Positions 26,228 to 36,135 of a DNA stretch of 64,000 nt are shown here, in pieces (position 1 is the stretch's first letter; each line of letters starts with the position of its first letter). Position numbers and translations under genes: made by a program. Under the pieces are notes generated by a model. It worked only from the letters and a program-made list of their open reading frames with translations, was not told the origin of the DNA and did no database searches. Source of the DNA: Bacteroidales bacterium (lineage in GTDB: Bacteria > Bacteroidota > Bacteroidia > Bacteroidales > Tenuifilaceae); contig RPRQ01000005.1 in NCBI GenBank assembly GCA_003818205.1, forward strand, positions 1 through 64,000, given 5' to 3'.

Positions 26228-28696
26228 TTAGAATATTATTTGCAAACCAGCTCGGATGCCAAACTTCTCGATGTTTGGATTGTCTAAATGGGTTAGCCTC
26301 CACGTGGCATCGATGCGAATAACCTTAAATATATTCTCTATCCCAATACCTGCCTCAGCATAGGGTTTGGATACTTCGCCCATTCCGTAAGGAAACTCTA
26401 ACACTTTTTTGTTTTTATCGCTAATCGAACCGATTAAGAATTTACCGGTTGTAACCTCGCGCCACTTTAGCCTCCTCATTAATGGGATACGGTTAAGGAA
26501 AAACCCTTGAAAGTGGTGCTCTAGGGTTATGCTAGAGTACTGATCGGAAGCGAACTCGTAGTAGTTCATCATGTTAAAGGCGAAACGGTCGAAGGCATAG
26601 GTTTCATTCCCCTCGTGGAGCTGTAGTAATGGGTAGGGGACTGTGCCAAAAATTTTTCCACAATCAATAATAAAACGGGTATAGCCAAAGGGGTTGATCG
26701 TAAACTTATGGTAGTAATTGACGTGCAGCTTGGCGTAGGTGAATTGGCTGCCGAGCACCCCTTTATAGGAGCCCGTAATTTCAAAGTTTACTTCAGGGAA
26801 TTTGCTACCCAAGCTAACCCTGTCGAATTCACCGGTTACGAATTTTTCATCCTTGAGCCATCGGGTGTTAAGCGTTAAGCTAAAGTTTGTGACCTTGTTT
26901 AATTCTGGACCACCAGAAACGTATTTAAAGGGTATCGAATCCGATGAGTATATATTTCGATAGCTGAAATTTAGGGTATTCGAAAGGCCTGTAAACCATT
27001 CCTTCTGATAGTAGCCCGATAGCTCTTTTACAAGCGTCAGCTTATAGTTTGGGTTTCGTCTTAGCACCGAGGTCATCAGGTTATCCTCGGTTAAAGCGTA
27101 GGGGCTTTGGCCTAGCTGTTCGATATCCTCCTTATACTCTAGGTTAATCGCTTGTCTAGGTTTCTTTTTAATCATATAAAGCGCACCTAGCCCATATTTA
27201 AAGCGATTGTCTTTATCGCCGTAGGCCAAAAAGGAGGAGAACATGATCTTCTTGCTGAACTTATTGCTTGTACGTCCTGACACTCTGAACCGATTACCCT
27301 CTATCTCGTTGAAACTGTATGTCTTATAGTAAGGTCCGATTTCAACATATCCCACCACGTAGTAATAGTTAACGAACATGTTAATAATGTCGATGAATGT
27401 TTTATACATCGGTACATTCTGAACAGAATCAACCATTCGGTAAATTCCCGCTTCTTTTTGGGTCAGCTCGAAGGGGCGAGTTTTGTTCCAATACTCTTCG
27501 TTTTGTTTCAACGCTCCCTCTTGAACTACAACATTACTTTGCAGCGATTGAATGGTATCCTGAATGGGTTCTTTTAGCCTAACCTTATTATATGCAGTTG
27601 TTTTCCTGCCGAAAAAACCGGTTGTCTTATCGGTTAGGTTGAAATCTACAAAAAGTGAAATCTGCTTTGGAAACCAAAGCGTATCGTTGATTAGCTGATA
27701 TTCAGCCGATGCCACCATGTCGTTTACGAAGTTCAGGTTTACCTTATCTGCAAGCCTAACCTGCGCTTTTACAATGGCCCAGGTAGAATCGTTCACCCAA
27801 AAATCGCCCGTAAAGGTGGGCTCCATCTTTCGTTTTGGCTTAAAGGATATTTGGTAGCACCATTTGTGGTCGATGAAGGCGCTGTCAATCAGGTAGTATT
27901 TGTAGTAGAAGAGACCCGCATCAGCGATAGGGCTAACTAAACCTTGATCGAAAACGTTGATGTAATTATCGTAGATGTTAATTTTTTGGTAAATTTTCCC
28001 TGTGAACTGCGCAACGCTTTCGTTTTTAACCCCCGATATCTTTGTGGCTTTAATAACCTCTTTATCCACTTTGGGCGAACGTTGATAATGGTAGTCGGAG
28101 ATCGCCTCGGAGATGAAGATTGGCAGAAACGTTTTACCCGTTATGGCGTTGGTGTCAACATAGTCGAAGATGAACTGAAACTGATTGAATATCTTCCGCT
28201 GCTTCATTTTATCGTCAACGTTATTGAGGTCAACCTCAAGTTTATTGTAGCTCTCGTACGAATAGGACTCTAGCTTATCAGGATCGTTTTTCCATTTATT
28301 CTTGATAATACTTCTTAAAATGGGATGTGCTGGGTTTTCTCCGGGAACAACGGTAATCCCTTCAATGGCAAATGATGCCGCCTTGAGCTCAATGGTTATC
28401 TCTTGGTATTGCCCTTTGCGTATGGCTACCGATTTTGGATCGTAACCAACGTAAGAGATGGACAGTGAGTCGGTAGCACCGCGCGTTTCGAGAAAAAACT
28501 CCCCCTTTGAATCGGTAATGGTGCCAATAGATGTGCCTTTGAATGCTAGGGTTACAAATGATAAAAGCTCTTTAGTATCCGCATCCATAACTTTGCCCCT
28601 AATTTTAGTGATTTGAGCAATTGATGTCTGCGTGAAAGCAAGAGTTGAAAAGGCAATGATGAGTATTAACTTAGTTTTATTTTTATTCTTTTTCAT
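26228..28696 (-). CDS. DUF5686 outer-membrane protein with carboxypeptidase-like regulatory domain
   Basis: This 822-residue secreted protein has a signal peptide ([19 protein letters not shown]). Next comes a CarboxypepD_reg-like beta-sandwich ([23 protein letters not shown], about 32-115), then the DUF5686 region and a predicted C-terminal beta-barrel with alternating aromatic strands. The final residues ([11 protein letters not shown]) end in Phe, as expected for a BAM-assembled barrel. The family is common in Bacteroidota and of unknown function, probably an outer-membrane channel or receptor. It lies downstream of tatC in the same direction, with a gap of about 130 bp. Confidence 0.85.
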   Translation of the reverse strand: MKKNKNKTKLILIIAFSTLAFTQTSIAQITKIRGKVMDADTKELLSFVTLAFKGTSIGTITDSKGEFFLETRGATDSLSISYVGYDPKSVAIRKGQYQEITIELKAASFAIEGITVVPGENPAHPILRSIIKNKWKNDPDKLESYSYESYNKLEVDLNNVDDKMKQRKIFNQFQFIFDYVDTNAITGKTFLPIFISEAISDYHYQRSPKVDKEVIKATKISGVKNESVAQFTGKIYQKINIYDNYINVFDQGLVSPIADAGLFYYKYYLIDSAFIDHKWCYQISFKPKRKMEPTFTGDFWVNDSTWAIVKAQVRLADKVNLNFVNDMVASAEYQLINDTLWFPKQISLFVDFNLTDKTTGFFGRKTTAYNKVRLKEPIQDTIQSLQSNVVVQEGALKQNEEYWNKTRPFELTQKEAGIYRMVDSVQNVPMYKTFIDIINMFVNYYYVVGYVEIGPYYKTYSFNEIEGNRFRVSGRTSNKFSKKIMFSSFLAYGDKDNRFKYGLGALYMIKKKPRQAINLEYKEDIEQLGQSPYALTEDNLMTSVLRRNPNYKLTLVKELSGYYQKEWFTGLSNTLNFSYRNIYSSDSIPFKYVSGGPELNKVTNFSLTLNTRWLKDEKFVTGEFDRVSLGSKFPEVNFEITGSYKGVLGSQFTYAKLHVNYYHKFTINPFGYTRFIIDCGKIFGTVPYPLLQLHEGNETYAFDRFAFNMMNYYEFASDQYSSITLEHHFQGFFLNRIPLMRRLKWREVTTGKFLIGSISDKNKKVLEFPYGMGEVSKPYAEAGIGIENIFKVIRIDATWRLTHLDNPNIEKFGIRAGLQIIF

Positions 28697-28823
28697 CTAA
28701 AAATAGTAAACAGGTTTTTGTGGTTTTTGTTTTCAAGGGCAATCCCATTCGTTCATGAATTATGCAAATTACCCATTTGTAAAGCGATTTTATATAATTT
28801 TATTGTATATCCATCGATAGAAA

Positions 28824-29630
28824 TCAAGTTTTCTGTACTATCCGTGTCGAAATAAAAATGCTTGCTTCGAAAAGTAGCCATAAAGGTATAGCAATTAATG
28901 TCATGCTAAGCACATCGGGGGGGCTTATAATTGCTGCTATAATAAGAATGACAATAAAGGCATGTCTCCTATACTTTTTTAAAAAAGCAGGGGTTATGAT
29001 TTTTATTTTGGTTAAGAAGAAAACTAATATGGGCAGTTCAAAAACAAGCCCAGTTACTAATGAGAGCGAGGTTACGAGCGATATGTACGATGATAGATTA
29101 ATCGTATTTTCAACCTGATTACTTATGCTATAGTTTCCTAAAAAATCAACTGAAAATGGAGTGATAAAATAATAACCAAATAATACACCTATAATAAATA
29201 GTAGAGAAATTATCGATACAGCTCCTCTTGCCTTTTTTCGCTCCTCCTCGTAAAGCGCTGGGCTAACAAACTTCCAAAGTTGGTGTATTATATAAGGGAA
29301 TGCTATAATTAACCCTGCGTAGATTGATACAAGGACATGGGTGTTGAATTGCCCTGCCATATCAATATTGATAAGTTTAAGGGGTTTTGAATTTATGCAA
29401 AACGAAGGTGAATCCAAGAGTTTTGAAAAATAGCACATCAACCTGTTGGTGAAAAATTCAGGGGATTTTGGTGCCAATAGAATTTTATCGAATAGATATT
29501 TGTACCCGAAAAATGAGGCGCAAGCAGCAATGAAAATAGCGATGAAAGCACGAAGTATGACCCATCGTAACTCTTCAAGATGATCCATGAATGTCATCTC
29601 CTTCTTTTTCGCCTCTTCCTGCTCAACCAT
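28824..29630 (-). CDS. tatC: Sec-independent protein translocase subunit TatC
   Basis: TatC binds twin-arginine signal peptides and assembles the Tat pore for folded proteins. The protein has six helices and the family signatures MTFMDHLEELRWVILRAF near the N terminus and SPALYEEERKKARG before the third helix. A longer-than-usual first periplasmic loop is present. The ATG at 29630 lies 4 bp beyond the kdsD stop. A TTG at 29642 would overlap kdsD and is not preferred. TatA/B are not in the window. Confidence 0.95.
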   Translation of the reverse strand: MVEQEEAKKKEMTFMDHLEELRWVILRAFIAIFIAACASFFGYKYLFDKILLAPKSPEFFTNRLMCYFSKLLDSPSFCINSKPLKLINIDMAGQFNTHVLVSIYAGLIIAFPYIIHQLWKFVSPALYEEERKKARGAVSIISLLFIIGVLFGYYFITPFSVDFLGNYSISNQVENTINLSSYISLVTSLSLVTGLVFELPILVFFLTKIKIITPAFLKKYRRHAFIVILIIAAIISPPDVLSMTLIAIPLWLLFEASIFISTRIVQKT

Positions 29631-29634
29631 ACTA

Positions 29635-30597
29635 TTATACAATTCCCTCCTTAAGGATGTCGTGAAGATGAATCATGCCCGCATATTTTTCGTTTTCAGT
29701 GACAATCAGCTGGGTGATTTTGTGCGATTCCATTTTATTAAAAGCGTGTATAGCTAGCTCATCCATGTCGATCGATTTTGGATTTGCCGACATAATATCC
29801 TTTGCCGTAAGATTATCGAAAGATTCGTTTTTCTGCAACATTCGGCGTAAATCGCCATCTGTGATTATCCCGGCAACCGTACTGTCGGGGTTTAGAACAG
29901 CGGTTGCCCCTAACCGCTTGGTGGTCATTTCGAGAATTATGATTCGGATTTTATCTTCGAGGTTAACCTTTGGGGCGTTCACTTTGGTGAAAATATCGGA
30001 AACCCGCATGTATAGCTTCTTGCCAAGCGAACCACCTGGATGTACTCGCGCAAAATCTTCGGGCGAAAAACCCCTAAGGTTAAGCAGGCAAACGGCAAGC
30101 GCATCGCCAATTACTAGCTGAGCCGTTGTGCTCGATGTTGGGGCAAGATTGTTCGGACAAGCCTCTTTATCGACCGTTGCTTTTAGAACAAAGTCTGACT
30201 TTTGAGCCAAATATGAGTTTGTGCTCGATACGATTGCGATAATCTTATTCCCCAAATTTCGTATCAAAGGGATTAAAACCTTTATTTCGGGCGTGCTTCC
30301 GCTCTTCGATAGGCAAACAATCACATCATCGGGTTGAATGATACCTAAATCGCCATGGATTGCATCAGCGGCGTGCATGAAAATGGCAGGAGTTCCCGTT
30401 GAGTTCAGCGTTGCCACTATTTTGCTAGCAATTATGGCACTTTTACCAATCCCTGTAACAATTACCCTCCCTTTTCCGTTATAGATAACCGAAACGCTTT
30501 TTTCAAAATCATCGTCAACCATCAAGGCGAGCTTAGCGATAGCATCAGCCTCGGTTTTAATGGTTTGAATAGCGAGCTTTTTTATGTCTGTTGCCAT
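29635..30597 (-). CDS. kdsD: D-arabinose 5-phosphate isomerase (KpsF/GutQ family)
   Basis: The enzyme converts ribulose 5-phosphate to arabinose 5-phosphate, the first committed precursor of Kdo in LPS core synthesis. The 320-residue protein has an SIS domain (GIGKSAIIASKIVATLNSTG, then HAADAIHGDLGII and LSKSGSTPE) and a HPGGSLGKKL hinge. Two CBS domains complete it, the first with VAGIITDGDLRRML. Co-transcription with tatC is likely. Confidence 0.93.
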   Translation of the reverse strand: MATDIKKLAIQTIKTEADAIAKLALMVDDDFEKSVSVIYNGKGRVIVTGIGKSAIIASKIVATLNSTGTPAIFMHAADAIHGDLGIIQPDDVIVCLSKSGSTPEIKVLIPLIRNLGNKIIAIVSSTNSYLAQKSDFVLKATVDKEACPNNLAPTSSTTAQLVIGDALAVCLLNLRGFSPEDFARVHPGGSLGKKLYMRVSDIFTKVNAPKVNLEDKIRIIILEMTTKRLGATAVLNPDSTVAGIITDGDLRRMLQKNESFDNLTAKDIMSANPKSIDMDELAIHAFNKMESHKITQLIVTENEKYAGMIHLHDILKEGIV

Positions 30598-30820
30598 TTT
30601 TTAGCTAATTTTAACGTCTTTTAATTAAATTCTTAAAAAACTGACTATTATTAACAGAATTCTTATTAAATTTAAAGTACAAAAGTACTGTTTTTTGGTT
30701 TACTTTATGAGCGTAATTATTTGAACAATTTTTTAACAGCAATAGGATGGACGTAACCCATTTAAAGTTACAGCAATAAATAATTTTTATCAACATTTAA
30801 TTACTAAGCAAGTTCAAAAT

Positions 30821-33016
30821 ATGAGCATTAATGCAGAAATATCACTTAGCGAATATCTTAATAAATATTTTGGTTTTGGTCACTTTAAAGGTAATCAAGA
30901 GGTAATTATTCGAAATGTTTTAGCAGGAAACGACACCTTTGTGCTTATGCCAACCGGAGGAGGAAAATCTCTTTGTTATCAGCTCCCCGCATTAATAATG
31001 GATGGTACAGCCATTATCATCTCTCCGTTAATTGCATTAATGAAGAACCAGGTTGACTCAATGCGAAGTTTTAGCGTTGAGGATGGAGTAGCCCATTTCA
31101 TGAACTCCTCATTGAATAAAGCGCAAATACAGAAAGTGAGACAGGATGTAACCTCTGGAGTAACTAAAATGCTCTATGTTGCCCCCGAGTCGTTAACAAA
31201 GGATGAGAATATTCAATTCTTAAAAGGGGTAAAAATATCGTTCTACGCCATTGATGAGGCTCACTGTATATCGGAGTGGGGACATGATTTTAGACCTGAA
31301 TATCGTCGTATTCGCCCTATTATCAACGAGATTGGAACCGCCCCGCTAATTGCCCTAACGGCAACCGCAACGCCTAAAGTGCAAAGCGATATTCAAAAAA
31401 ATTTGGGGATGCTTGAGGCCAGCGTATTTAAATCATCATTCAATAGGCCTAATTTATACTATGAGATTCGTCCCAAGGTCAATGCAACCAAAGAGATTAT
31501 TCGGTACATCAAAAATAATACTGGGAAGTCAGGAATTATTTACTGTTTAAGCCGCAAAAAGGTTGAAGAGTTGGCCGAAATTCTAAAGGTTAACGGTATT
31601 AAGGCATTGGCATACCACGCTGGTATGGATTCATCAACCAGATCGGGGAATCAGGATAAATACCTAATGGAGGATGTTGATGTTATTGTAGCCACCATAG
31701 CCTTTGGGATGGGTATCGATAAACCCGATGTTCGCTACGTAATTCATTACGATATCCCCAAAAGTTTAGAGGGTTACTATCAGGAAACAGGTCGTTCAGG
31801 TCGCGATGGTGGCGAGGGGCAGTGCATCACTTTTTACAGCTATAAGGATATTCAAAAGTTAGAGAAGTTTATGCAGGGCAAACCTGTAGCAGAACAGGAG
31901 ATCGGCAAGCAGTTGCTCTTGGAAACGGTTACCTATGCCGAGACCTCTGTATGTCGAAGAAAAATGCTTTTGCACTACTTTGGTGAAGAATACAAAGAGG
32001 ATAACTGCGGATGCTGCGATAACTGTTTGAATCCAAAGCAGCAGTTCGAAGGGCATGAATACCTTCAGATGGTTCTCGAAACCGTTGTAGCCGTTAAAGA
32101 AAAATTTAAGGCCGATCATATCATCAGTATTCTAACCGGTAATGCGAATACTGCCGTTAAATCCTATAAACATAACAAGCTAGAAACGTTTGGGGAAGGG
32201 GTAGAGAAAGATGTTCGGTTTTGGAATGCGATTCTTCGCCAGGCCATGGTGATGAAGTTTTTGGATAAGGACATCGACAACTACGGACTGATTCTCCTCA
32301 CCGAAAAGGGAAAGGATTTCCTTGAAAAGTCCTATGATATTATGTTCACTCAGGATCATGAGTACGAAGAGGCTGAAGATGATGATGCAGGAGGTCCTCC
32401 TGGAGGGAAATCGGGTGCAGTTGACGATGAGCTCTTCAACATGCTGAAAGACCTTCGAAAGAAGGTTTCGAAGAAGAAGAATCTTCCACCTTTTGTCATT
32501 TTTCAAGACCCATCGCTTGAAGATATGTCAATTCAATATCCTATAACCATTGAAGAACTTCAGAATATATCAGGTGTTGGAGCGGGTAAGGCGAAGCGTT
32601 ATGGTAAGGAATTTATCGATCTGATTAAAGCGTATGTCGATGACAAGGAGATTATTCGACCTCAGGACATGGTGGTTAAATCCATTGCCAATAAATCATT
32701 GCTTAAAGTTTTCATTATACAAAGCATCGATCGTAAGATGGACTTAGATGATATTGCCGGGGCAAAAAATCTTGAAATGCCCGAACTGCTTACTGAGATT
32801 GAAGCGATTGTTAATTCGGGGACGAAGCTGAATATCGACTACTACATCGATAAAACCGTTGAGGAGGAGAAAAGGGAGGAGATATTCACCTATTTCCGTG
32901 AACAGGCTGAAACCGAATCGATTGAGGAAGCTATGAAGTATCTCGACGATGAGGATTTCAACGAGGAGGAAATTAGGTTGATTCGTATCAAGTTCCTTTC
33001 GGAATTGGGTAATTAG
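30821..33016 (+). CDS. recQ: ATP-dependent DNA helicase RecQ
   Basis: A 3'-5' helicase for recombination and replication-fork repair. The 731-residue protein shows motif I PTGGGKSLCYQLPA, motif II DEAHCISEWGHDF, motif III LTATATPKV and motif VI QETGRSGRDG. A zinc site (CRRKMLLHYFGEE followed by DNCGCCDNC), a winged-helix RQC region and an HRDC domain (about 535-605, with ISGVGAGKAKRYG) follow. About 110 residues beyond the HRDC are acidic and helical, longer than E. coli RecQ but common in Bacteroidota. The upstream 220 bp are AT-rich and presumably hold a divergent promoter shared with kdsD. Confidence 0.95.
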   Translation: MSINAEISLSEYLNKYFGFGHFKGNQEVIIRNVLAGNDTFVLMPTGGGKSLCYQLPALIMDGTAIIISPLIALMKNQVDSMRSFSVEDGVAHFMNSSLNKAQIQKVRQDVTSGVTKMLYVAPESLTKDENIQFLKGVKISFYAIDEAHCISEWGHDFRPEYRRIRPIINEIGTAPLIALTATATPKVQSDIQKNLGMLEASVFKSSFNRPNLYYEIRPKVNATKEIIRYIKNNTGKSGIIYCLSRKKVEELAEILKVNGIKALAYHAGMDSSTRSGNQDKYLMEDVDVIVATIAFGMGIDKPDVRYVIHYDIPKSLEGYYQETGRSGRDGGEGQCITFYSYKDIQKLEKFMQGKPVAEQEIGKQLLLETVTYAETSVCRRKMLLHYFGEEYKEDNCGCCDNCLNPKQQFEGHEYLQMVLETVVAVKEKFKADHIISILTGNANTAVKSYKHNKLETFGEGVEKDVRFWNAILRQAMVMKFLDKDIDNYGLILLTEKGKDFLEKSYDIMFTQDHEYEEAEDDDAGGPPGGKSGAVDDELFNMLKDLRKKVSKKKNLPPFVIFQDPSLEDMSIQYPITIEELQNISGVGAGKAKRYGKEFIDLIKAYVDDKEIIRPQDMVVKSIANKSLLKVFIIQSIDRKMDLDDIAGAKNLEMPELLTEIEAIVNSGTKLNIDYYIDKTVEEEKREEIFTYFREQAETESIEEAMKYLDDEDFNEEEIRLIRIKFLSELGN

Positions 33017-33042
33017 TGGTCTTTCTTAAATGAATAAAGTAA

Positions 33043-33067
33043 AAGGTTGGTTAGCACCAACCTTTTT
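33043..33067 (+). terminator. Rho-independent terminator of recQ
   Basis: Stem AAGGTTGG/CCAACCTT with a 6-nt loop, followed by TTTTT, 27 bp after the recQ stop. Confidence 0.85.
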
Positions 33068-33187
33068 ATTTTAAAAATGTTTTAAAATTTGTAACAATTG
33101 CATTAACTCTAAGTCTTTATAGATAATGCTAAACTTTATGTTATGGAATTCTTTTATATTTATCATTGAAAATTAACCTGTAAAAAC

Positions 33188-34090
33188 GTGGAAACAATAC
33201 TAAACGTAAATTCAATCAGTAAGGTTTTTGGAAGCATCACTGCTGTTGATCGGCTCTCATTCAGCGTTCATCGTGGCGATGTAGTTGGTGTTCTTGGTCC
33301 GAATGGTAGCGGAAAAACAACAACCCTTTCAATAATCCTCTCGGTAATTAACGCTTCAAGCGGAGATTTTAGCTGGTTTAACGGGCTGAAAGGTGAAGTA
33401 GCCAATAGGCGAATAGGATCGCTGCTAGAGGTTCCATACTTTTACCCTTACCTTAATCTCGAAAGGAATCTTATGATTACTGCACTTGCAAGGGGTGCGG
33501 GTGAAAATGATATTCCTCGTGTGCTAGATGAAGTTGGCTTACTTAAACGCAGTAAATCGGCATTCTACACCCTTTCCCTTGGCATGAAGCAGCGATTAGC
33601 TATTGCGAGTACGCTTATCGGTGACCCTGAGGTGCTTGTACTCGATGAACCCACCAATGGATTAGACCCCGAAGGTATTGCTGAAGTACGGGATATAATA
33701 AAAAATCAAGCATTGAAGGGGAAAACTATTATTATGGCTAGTCATATTCTCGATGAGGTTGAAAAGGTTTGCCCAAACGTAATTATCCTTAAAAAGGGAA
33801 AATGTATCGCTTCGGGTAAGGTGGCTGAACTGCTTAGCGAGAAGCAAGTTGTATTAATTGAATCGGATGATATTGAAATTCTTACCATACAACTTGGTCA
33901 AAATAGCAATTGTAAACTTCTTGGAAGAGAGAACGGAAAACTATTAGTAGAGCTAAAGGATAATTATTCTCCATCGGCATTAAATAACTGGCTTTTCAGT
34001 TGTGGCATTTCGGTGAATCGTTTGGAACCTAGGCATCGTACGCTTGAATCGCAATTTCTCGAACTTGTTGGTAAACCTGAAAACATATAG
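33188..34090 (+). CDS. ABC transporter ATP-binding protein (CcmA/NatA type)
   Basis: This 300-residue ATPase has Walker A GPNGSGKTTT, signature LSLGMKQRLAIASTL, Walker B VLVLDEPTNGLDPEG and switch MASHILDEVEKV. An extra C-terminal domain of about 90 residues is typical of ABC-2-type partners such as BcrA or NatA. The start is GTG at 33188. It is followed 5 bp later by its own permease gene, so it forms a two-component export or efflux system. Confidence 0.93.
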   Translation: METILNVNSISKVFGSITAVDRLSFSVHRGDVVGVLGPNGSGKTTTLSIILSVINASSGDFSWFNGLKGEVANRRIGSLLEVPYFYPYLNLERNLMITALARGAGENDIPRVLDEVGLLKRSKSAFYTLSLGMKQRLAIASTLIGDPEVLVLDEPTNGLDPEGIAEVRDIIKNQALKGKTIIMASHILDEVEKVCPNVIILKKGKCIASGKVAELLSEKQVVLIESDDIEILTIQLGQNSNCKLLGRENGKLLVELKDNYSPSALNNWLFSCGISVNRLEPRHRTLESQFLELVGKPENI

Positions 34091-34095
34091 AAAAG

Positions 34096-34929
34096 ATGAA
34101 TTCAATGAAGAAGATATTAAAGCTGGAGTTTATTAAAACTCTTAATTATCCTGGATTTAAAACCATTATAATACTTCATGCTGCACTATTTGTATTGGTT
34201 GTAACCATTGCCCCTCAGTTCAAGCACCCTATGCTAAAAATGGGACTTGAGAAATTGGTATCATTCCCTTATGTATGGGCAACCTTTTCCTGGGTTGGTA
34301 GCTGGTTTAATATTTTGCTTGGAATACTTGCCATCATTCTGGTCGGTAACGAGCATCAGTTCAGAATGTTTAGAAAGCAGATACTAGATGGTGTTAGCCG
34401 TAGCCAGCTGCTTTATGCTAAAATGGTAGTGATGCTAACCCTCGCTCTTTATGCGCTTGCGTTGATTTTACTGAGTGGTATCGTTTTTGGCATTATCTAT
34501 TCAGAAAGCATTAGCTTTAGTGGAATTTTTGATAAAATGCCCTTAGTATTCGTACTATTCATTCAGTCTTTTGCCTATATGATGCTGGGTATGCTATTCG
34601 CATTTATTTTTAAAAGTAATGCCATATCTATAGTAACTTATATTCTGTTCTTCTTTCCTGTAGAGCCAATACTTAGAGCCTTTTTCCCTGACTCAATAGA
34701 TAAGTTCTTTCCGGTTAAAATTATTTCAAACCTAACACCGTTACCCGATTTTCTTGAAATTGTATCAAAAAGTATGATTCAGGTAAATGGTAAGGCACCT
34801 GCTAGCCTGCATAGTATGGGACTTCTGCCCGATTCCTTATCGGTTTTGGTTTCCACTCTAGTTTGTATTGGGTATATTGTAGTCTTTTATTATGCAACTA
34901 AATTAATTGTTGATCGTCGAAACTTTTAA
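34096..34929 (+). CDS. ABC-2-type transporter permease
   Basis: This 277-residue protein has six helices. The first lies at about 20-40, a long cytoplasmic loop holds GNEHQFRMFRKQILDGVSRSQL, and the last helix (VSTLVCIGYIVVFYYATKL) lies near the end. The RKQILDGVSRSQ motif is typical of ABC-2 permeases that partner with an NatA/BcrA-type ATPase. The exported substrate is unknown. Confidence 0.85.
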   Translation: MNSMKKILKLEFIKTLNYPGFKTIIILHAALFVLVVTIAPQFKHPMLKMGLEKLVSFPYVWATFSWVGSWFNILLGILAIILVGNEHQFRMFRKQILDGVSRSQLLYAKMVVMLTLALYALALILLSGIVFGIIYSESISFSGIFDKMPLVFVLFIQSFAYMMLGMLFAFIFKSNAISIVTYILFFFPVEPILRAFFPDSIDKFFPVKIISNLTPLPDFLEIVSKSMIQVNGKAPASLHSMGLLPDSLSVLVSTLVCIGYIVVFYYATKLIVDRRNF

Positions 34930-34983
34930 AGGATGTTTATGGAATTTGCATCTTTTTTGTATCCATATATAAATAAGGGGTAG

Positions 34984-35013
34984 TTGACAATCATTAAAAA
35001 TGATTGTATATTT
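34984..35013 (+). promoter_or_regulatory. Probable promoter with palindromic spacer
   Basis: TTGACA at 34984-34989, a 17-bp spacer and TATATTT at 35007-35013, which also matches the Bacteroidota -7 element (TAnnTTTG-like). A perfect AATCATT-AAA-AATGATT inverted repeat lies inside the spacer at 34989-35005. The position, 26 bp upstream of the T9SS gene start, is right for transcription initiation, and the palindrome could be an operator. Confidence 0.5.
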
Positions 35014-35038
35014 ACTCATATCCAAAAACTAAAAAGAG

Positions 35039-36067
35039 ATGAAAAGGATACTTTTACTTGTAGCTGGATTGACGATAGCGTATAACTCTCAATCGCAAAC
35101 AATACTCACTTATAAGTCGCATGGCTTACTGCCCGATGTGCAAAACCCAATGATGCTCACTAAATTCGTTGACCCTGGGCTGGAGGGGCAGAATGCAACT
35201 TGGGATTTCTCCTCGCTTGAGGCTACAAATGATTTTGTTGGCAATTTGCACAAACCTTCCATTGTAAAGGGGGGAAGTAGATTTTCATCGGCTAATACAA
35301 TCCTTGAGGAGTTCGGTAGCTATTTCTTTTTCAACTCGAATAGTAGCATTCTGGAGCAATACGGGTTTTCTTCAAGCAATGGGAACTTTACCATTGAGTA
35401 CTCTAAACCATTTGTAAAAATGCGTTACCCATTCTCGTTTAATAGTTCATATTCAGGTATTTTCGCAGGAAAATACTTTTCTGAAGCCAAAGCCATTGGA
35501 GAAATTAACGGAACATACCGAGTAGAAGGCGATGCGATTGGCACATTAATTCTCCCCGAAGGAAAATCTTTTAGTAATGCCCTTCGTGTAAAAGAGGTGA
35601 AGAGTTACGATCAGGTAATTAACGGAAGCACAACTGGAATTGTTGAAACGAGCCATCGGTGGTATGTTAATGAGCATCGATTTCCAATCCTTGTGCTAAT
35701 AAAATGCGATTATACATTTGAGAATGGTCAAACGAGTTCAACAACAAAGGCCGCCTATAACTCGAAGGTTTTGTTAACAAACAGCCGTTTAACGACTGAA
35801 AGTTTAGCGTACAAACTCGAAGTTTCCCCTAACCCTTACTACGATATAGTTAATATAAACTTACATATTGAACAGAAATCGAAGGTTAATATTACCGTTT
35901 ATGACCTCATCGGAAAAAGAGTTGCATTACTAACTGATCGAATTGAAGAATCTGGCGATTTTACCTTTAACTTCTCTGCAAAGAGATTAGGATTGGCAAG
36001 GGGTACCTATATTGTAAAGGTGAGGGTAAATAACAGCGAGATTACACGTAAGATTTTAGAACTATAA
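35039..36067 (+). CDS. Secreted protein with type IX secretion (type A) sorting domain
   Basis: This 342-residue protein has a signal peptide (MKRILLLVAGLTIAYNSQSQ). A beta-rich middle domain of unknown family follows. The last 80 residues form a Por secretion-type C-terminal domain: SPNPYYDIVNINL, ITVYDLIGKRVALL, then LARGTYIVKVRVN and a KILEL end. Such domains direct export through the T9SS and attachment to the cell surface or release. The sequence does not show an enzyme motif. Confidence 0.85.
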   Translation: MKRILLLVAGLTIAYNSQSQTILTYKSHGLLPDVQNPMMLTKFVDPGLEGQNATWDFSSLEATNDFVGNLHKPSIVKGGSRFSSANTILEEFGSYFFFNSNSSILEQYGFSSSNGNFTIEYSKPFVKMRYPFSFNSSYSGIFAGKYFSEAKAIGEINGTYRVEGDAIGTLILPEGKSFSNALRVKEVKSYDQVINGSTTGIVETSHRWYVNEHRFPILVLIKCDYTFENGQTSSTTKAAYNSKVLLTNSRLTTESLAYKLEVSPNPYYDIVNINLHIEQKSKVNITVYDLIGKRVALLTDRIEESGDFTFNFSAKRLGLARGTYIVKVRVNNSEITRKILEL

Positions 36068-36083
36068 TCTGAATGATTATTTA

Positions 36084-36122
36084 AAAAGCGGACTGATTAA
36101 AAACCTGTCCGCTTTTCTTTTT
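36084..36122 (+). terminator. Rho-independent terminator
   Basis: AAAAGCGGAC/GTCCGCTTTT 10-bp stem with 13-nt loop, followed by a T-rich tract. It ends the T9SS gene and lies between convergent genes. Confidence 0.8.
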
Positions 36123-36135
36123 TACAACGAATTTA

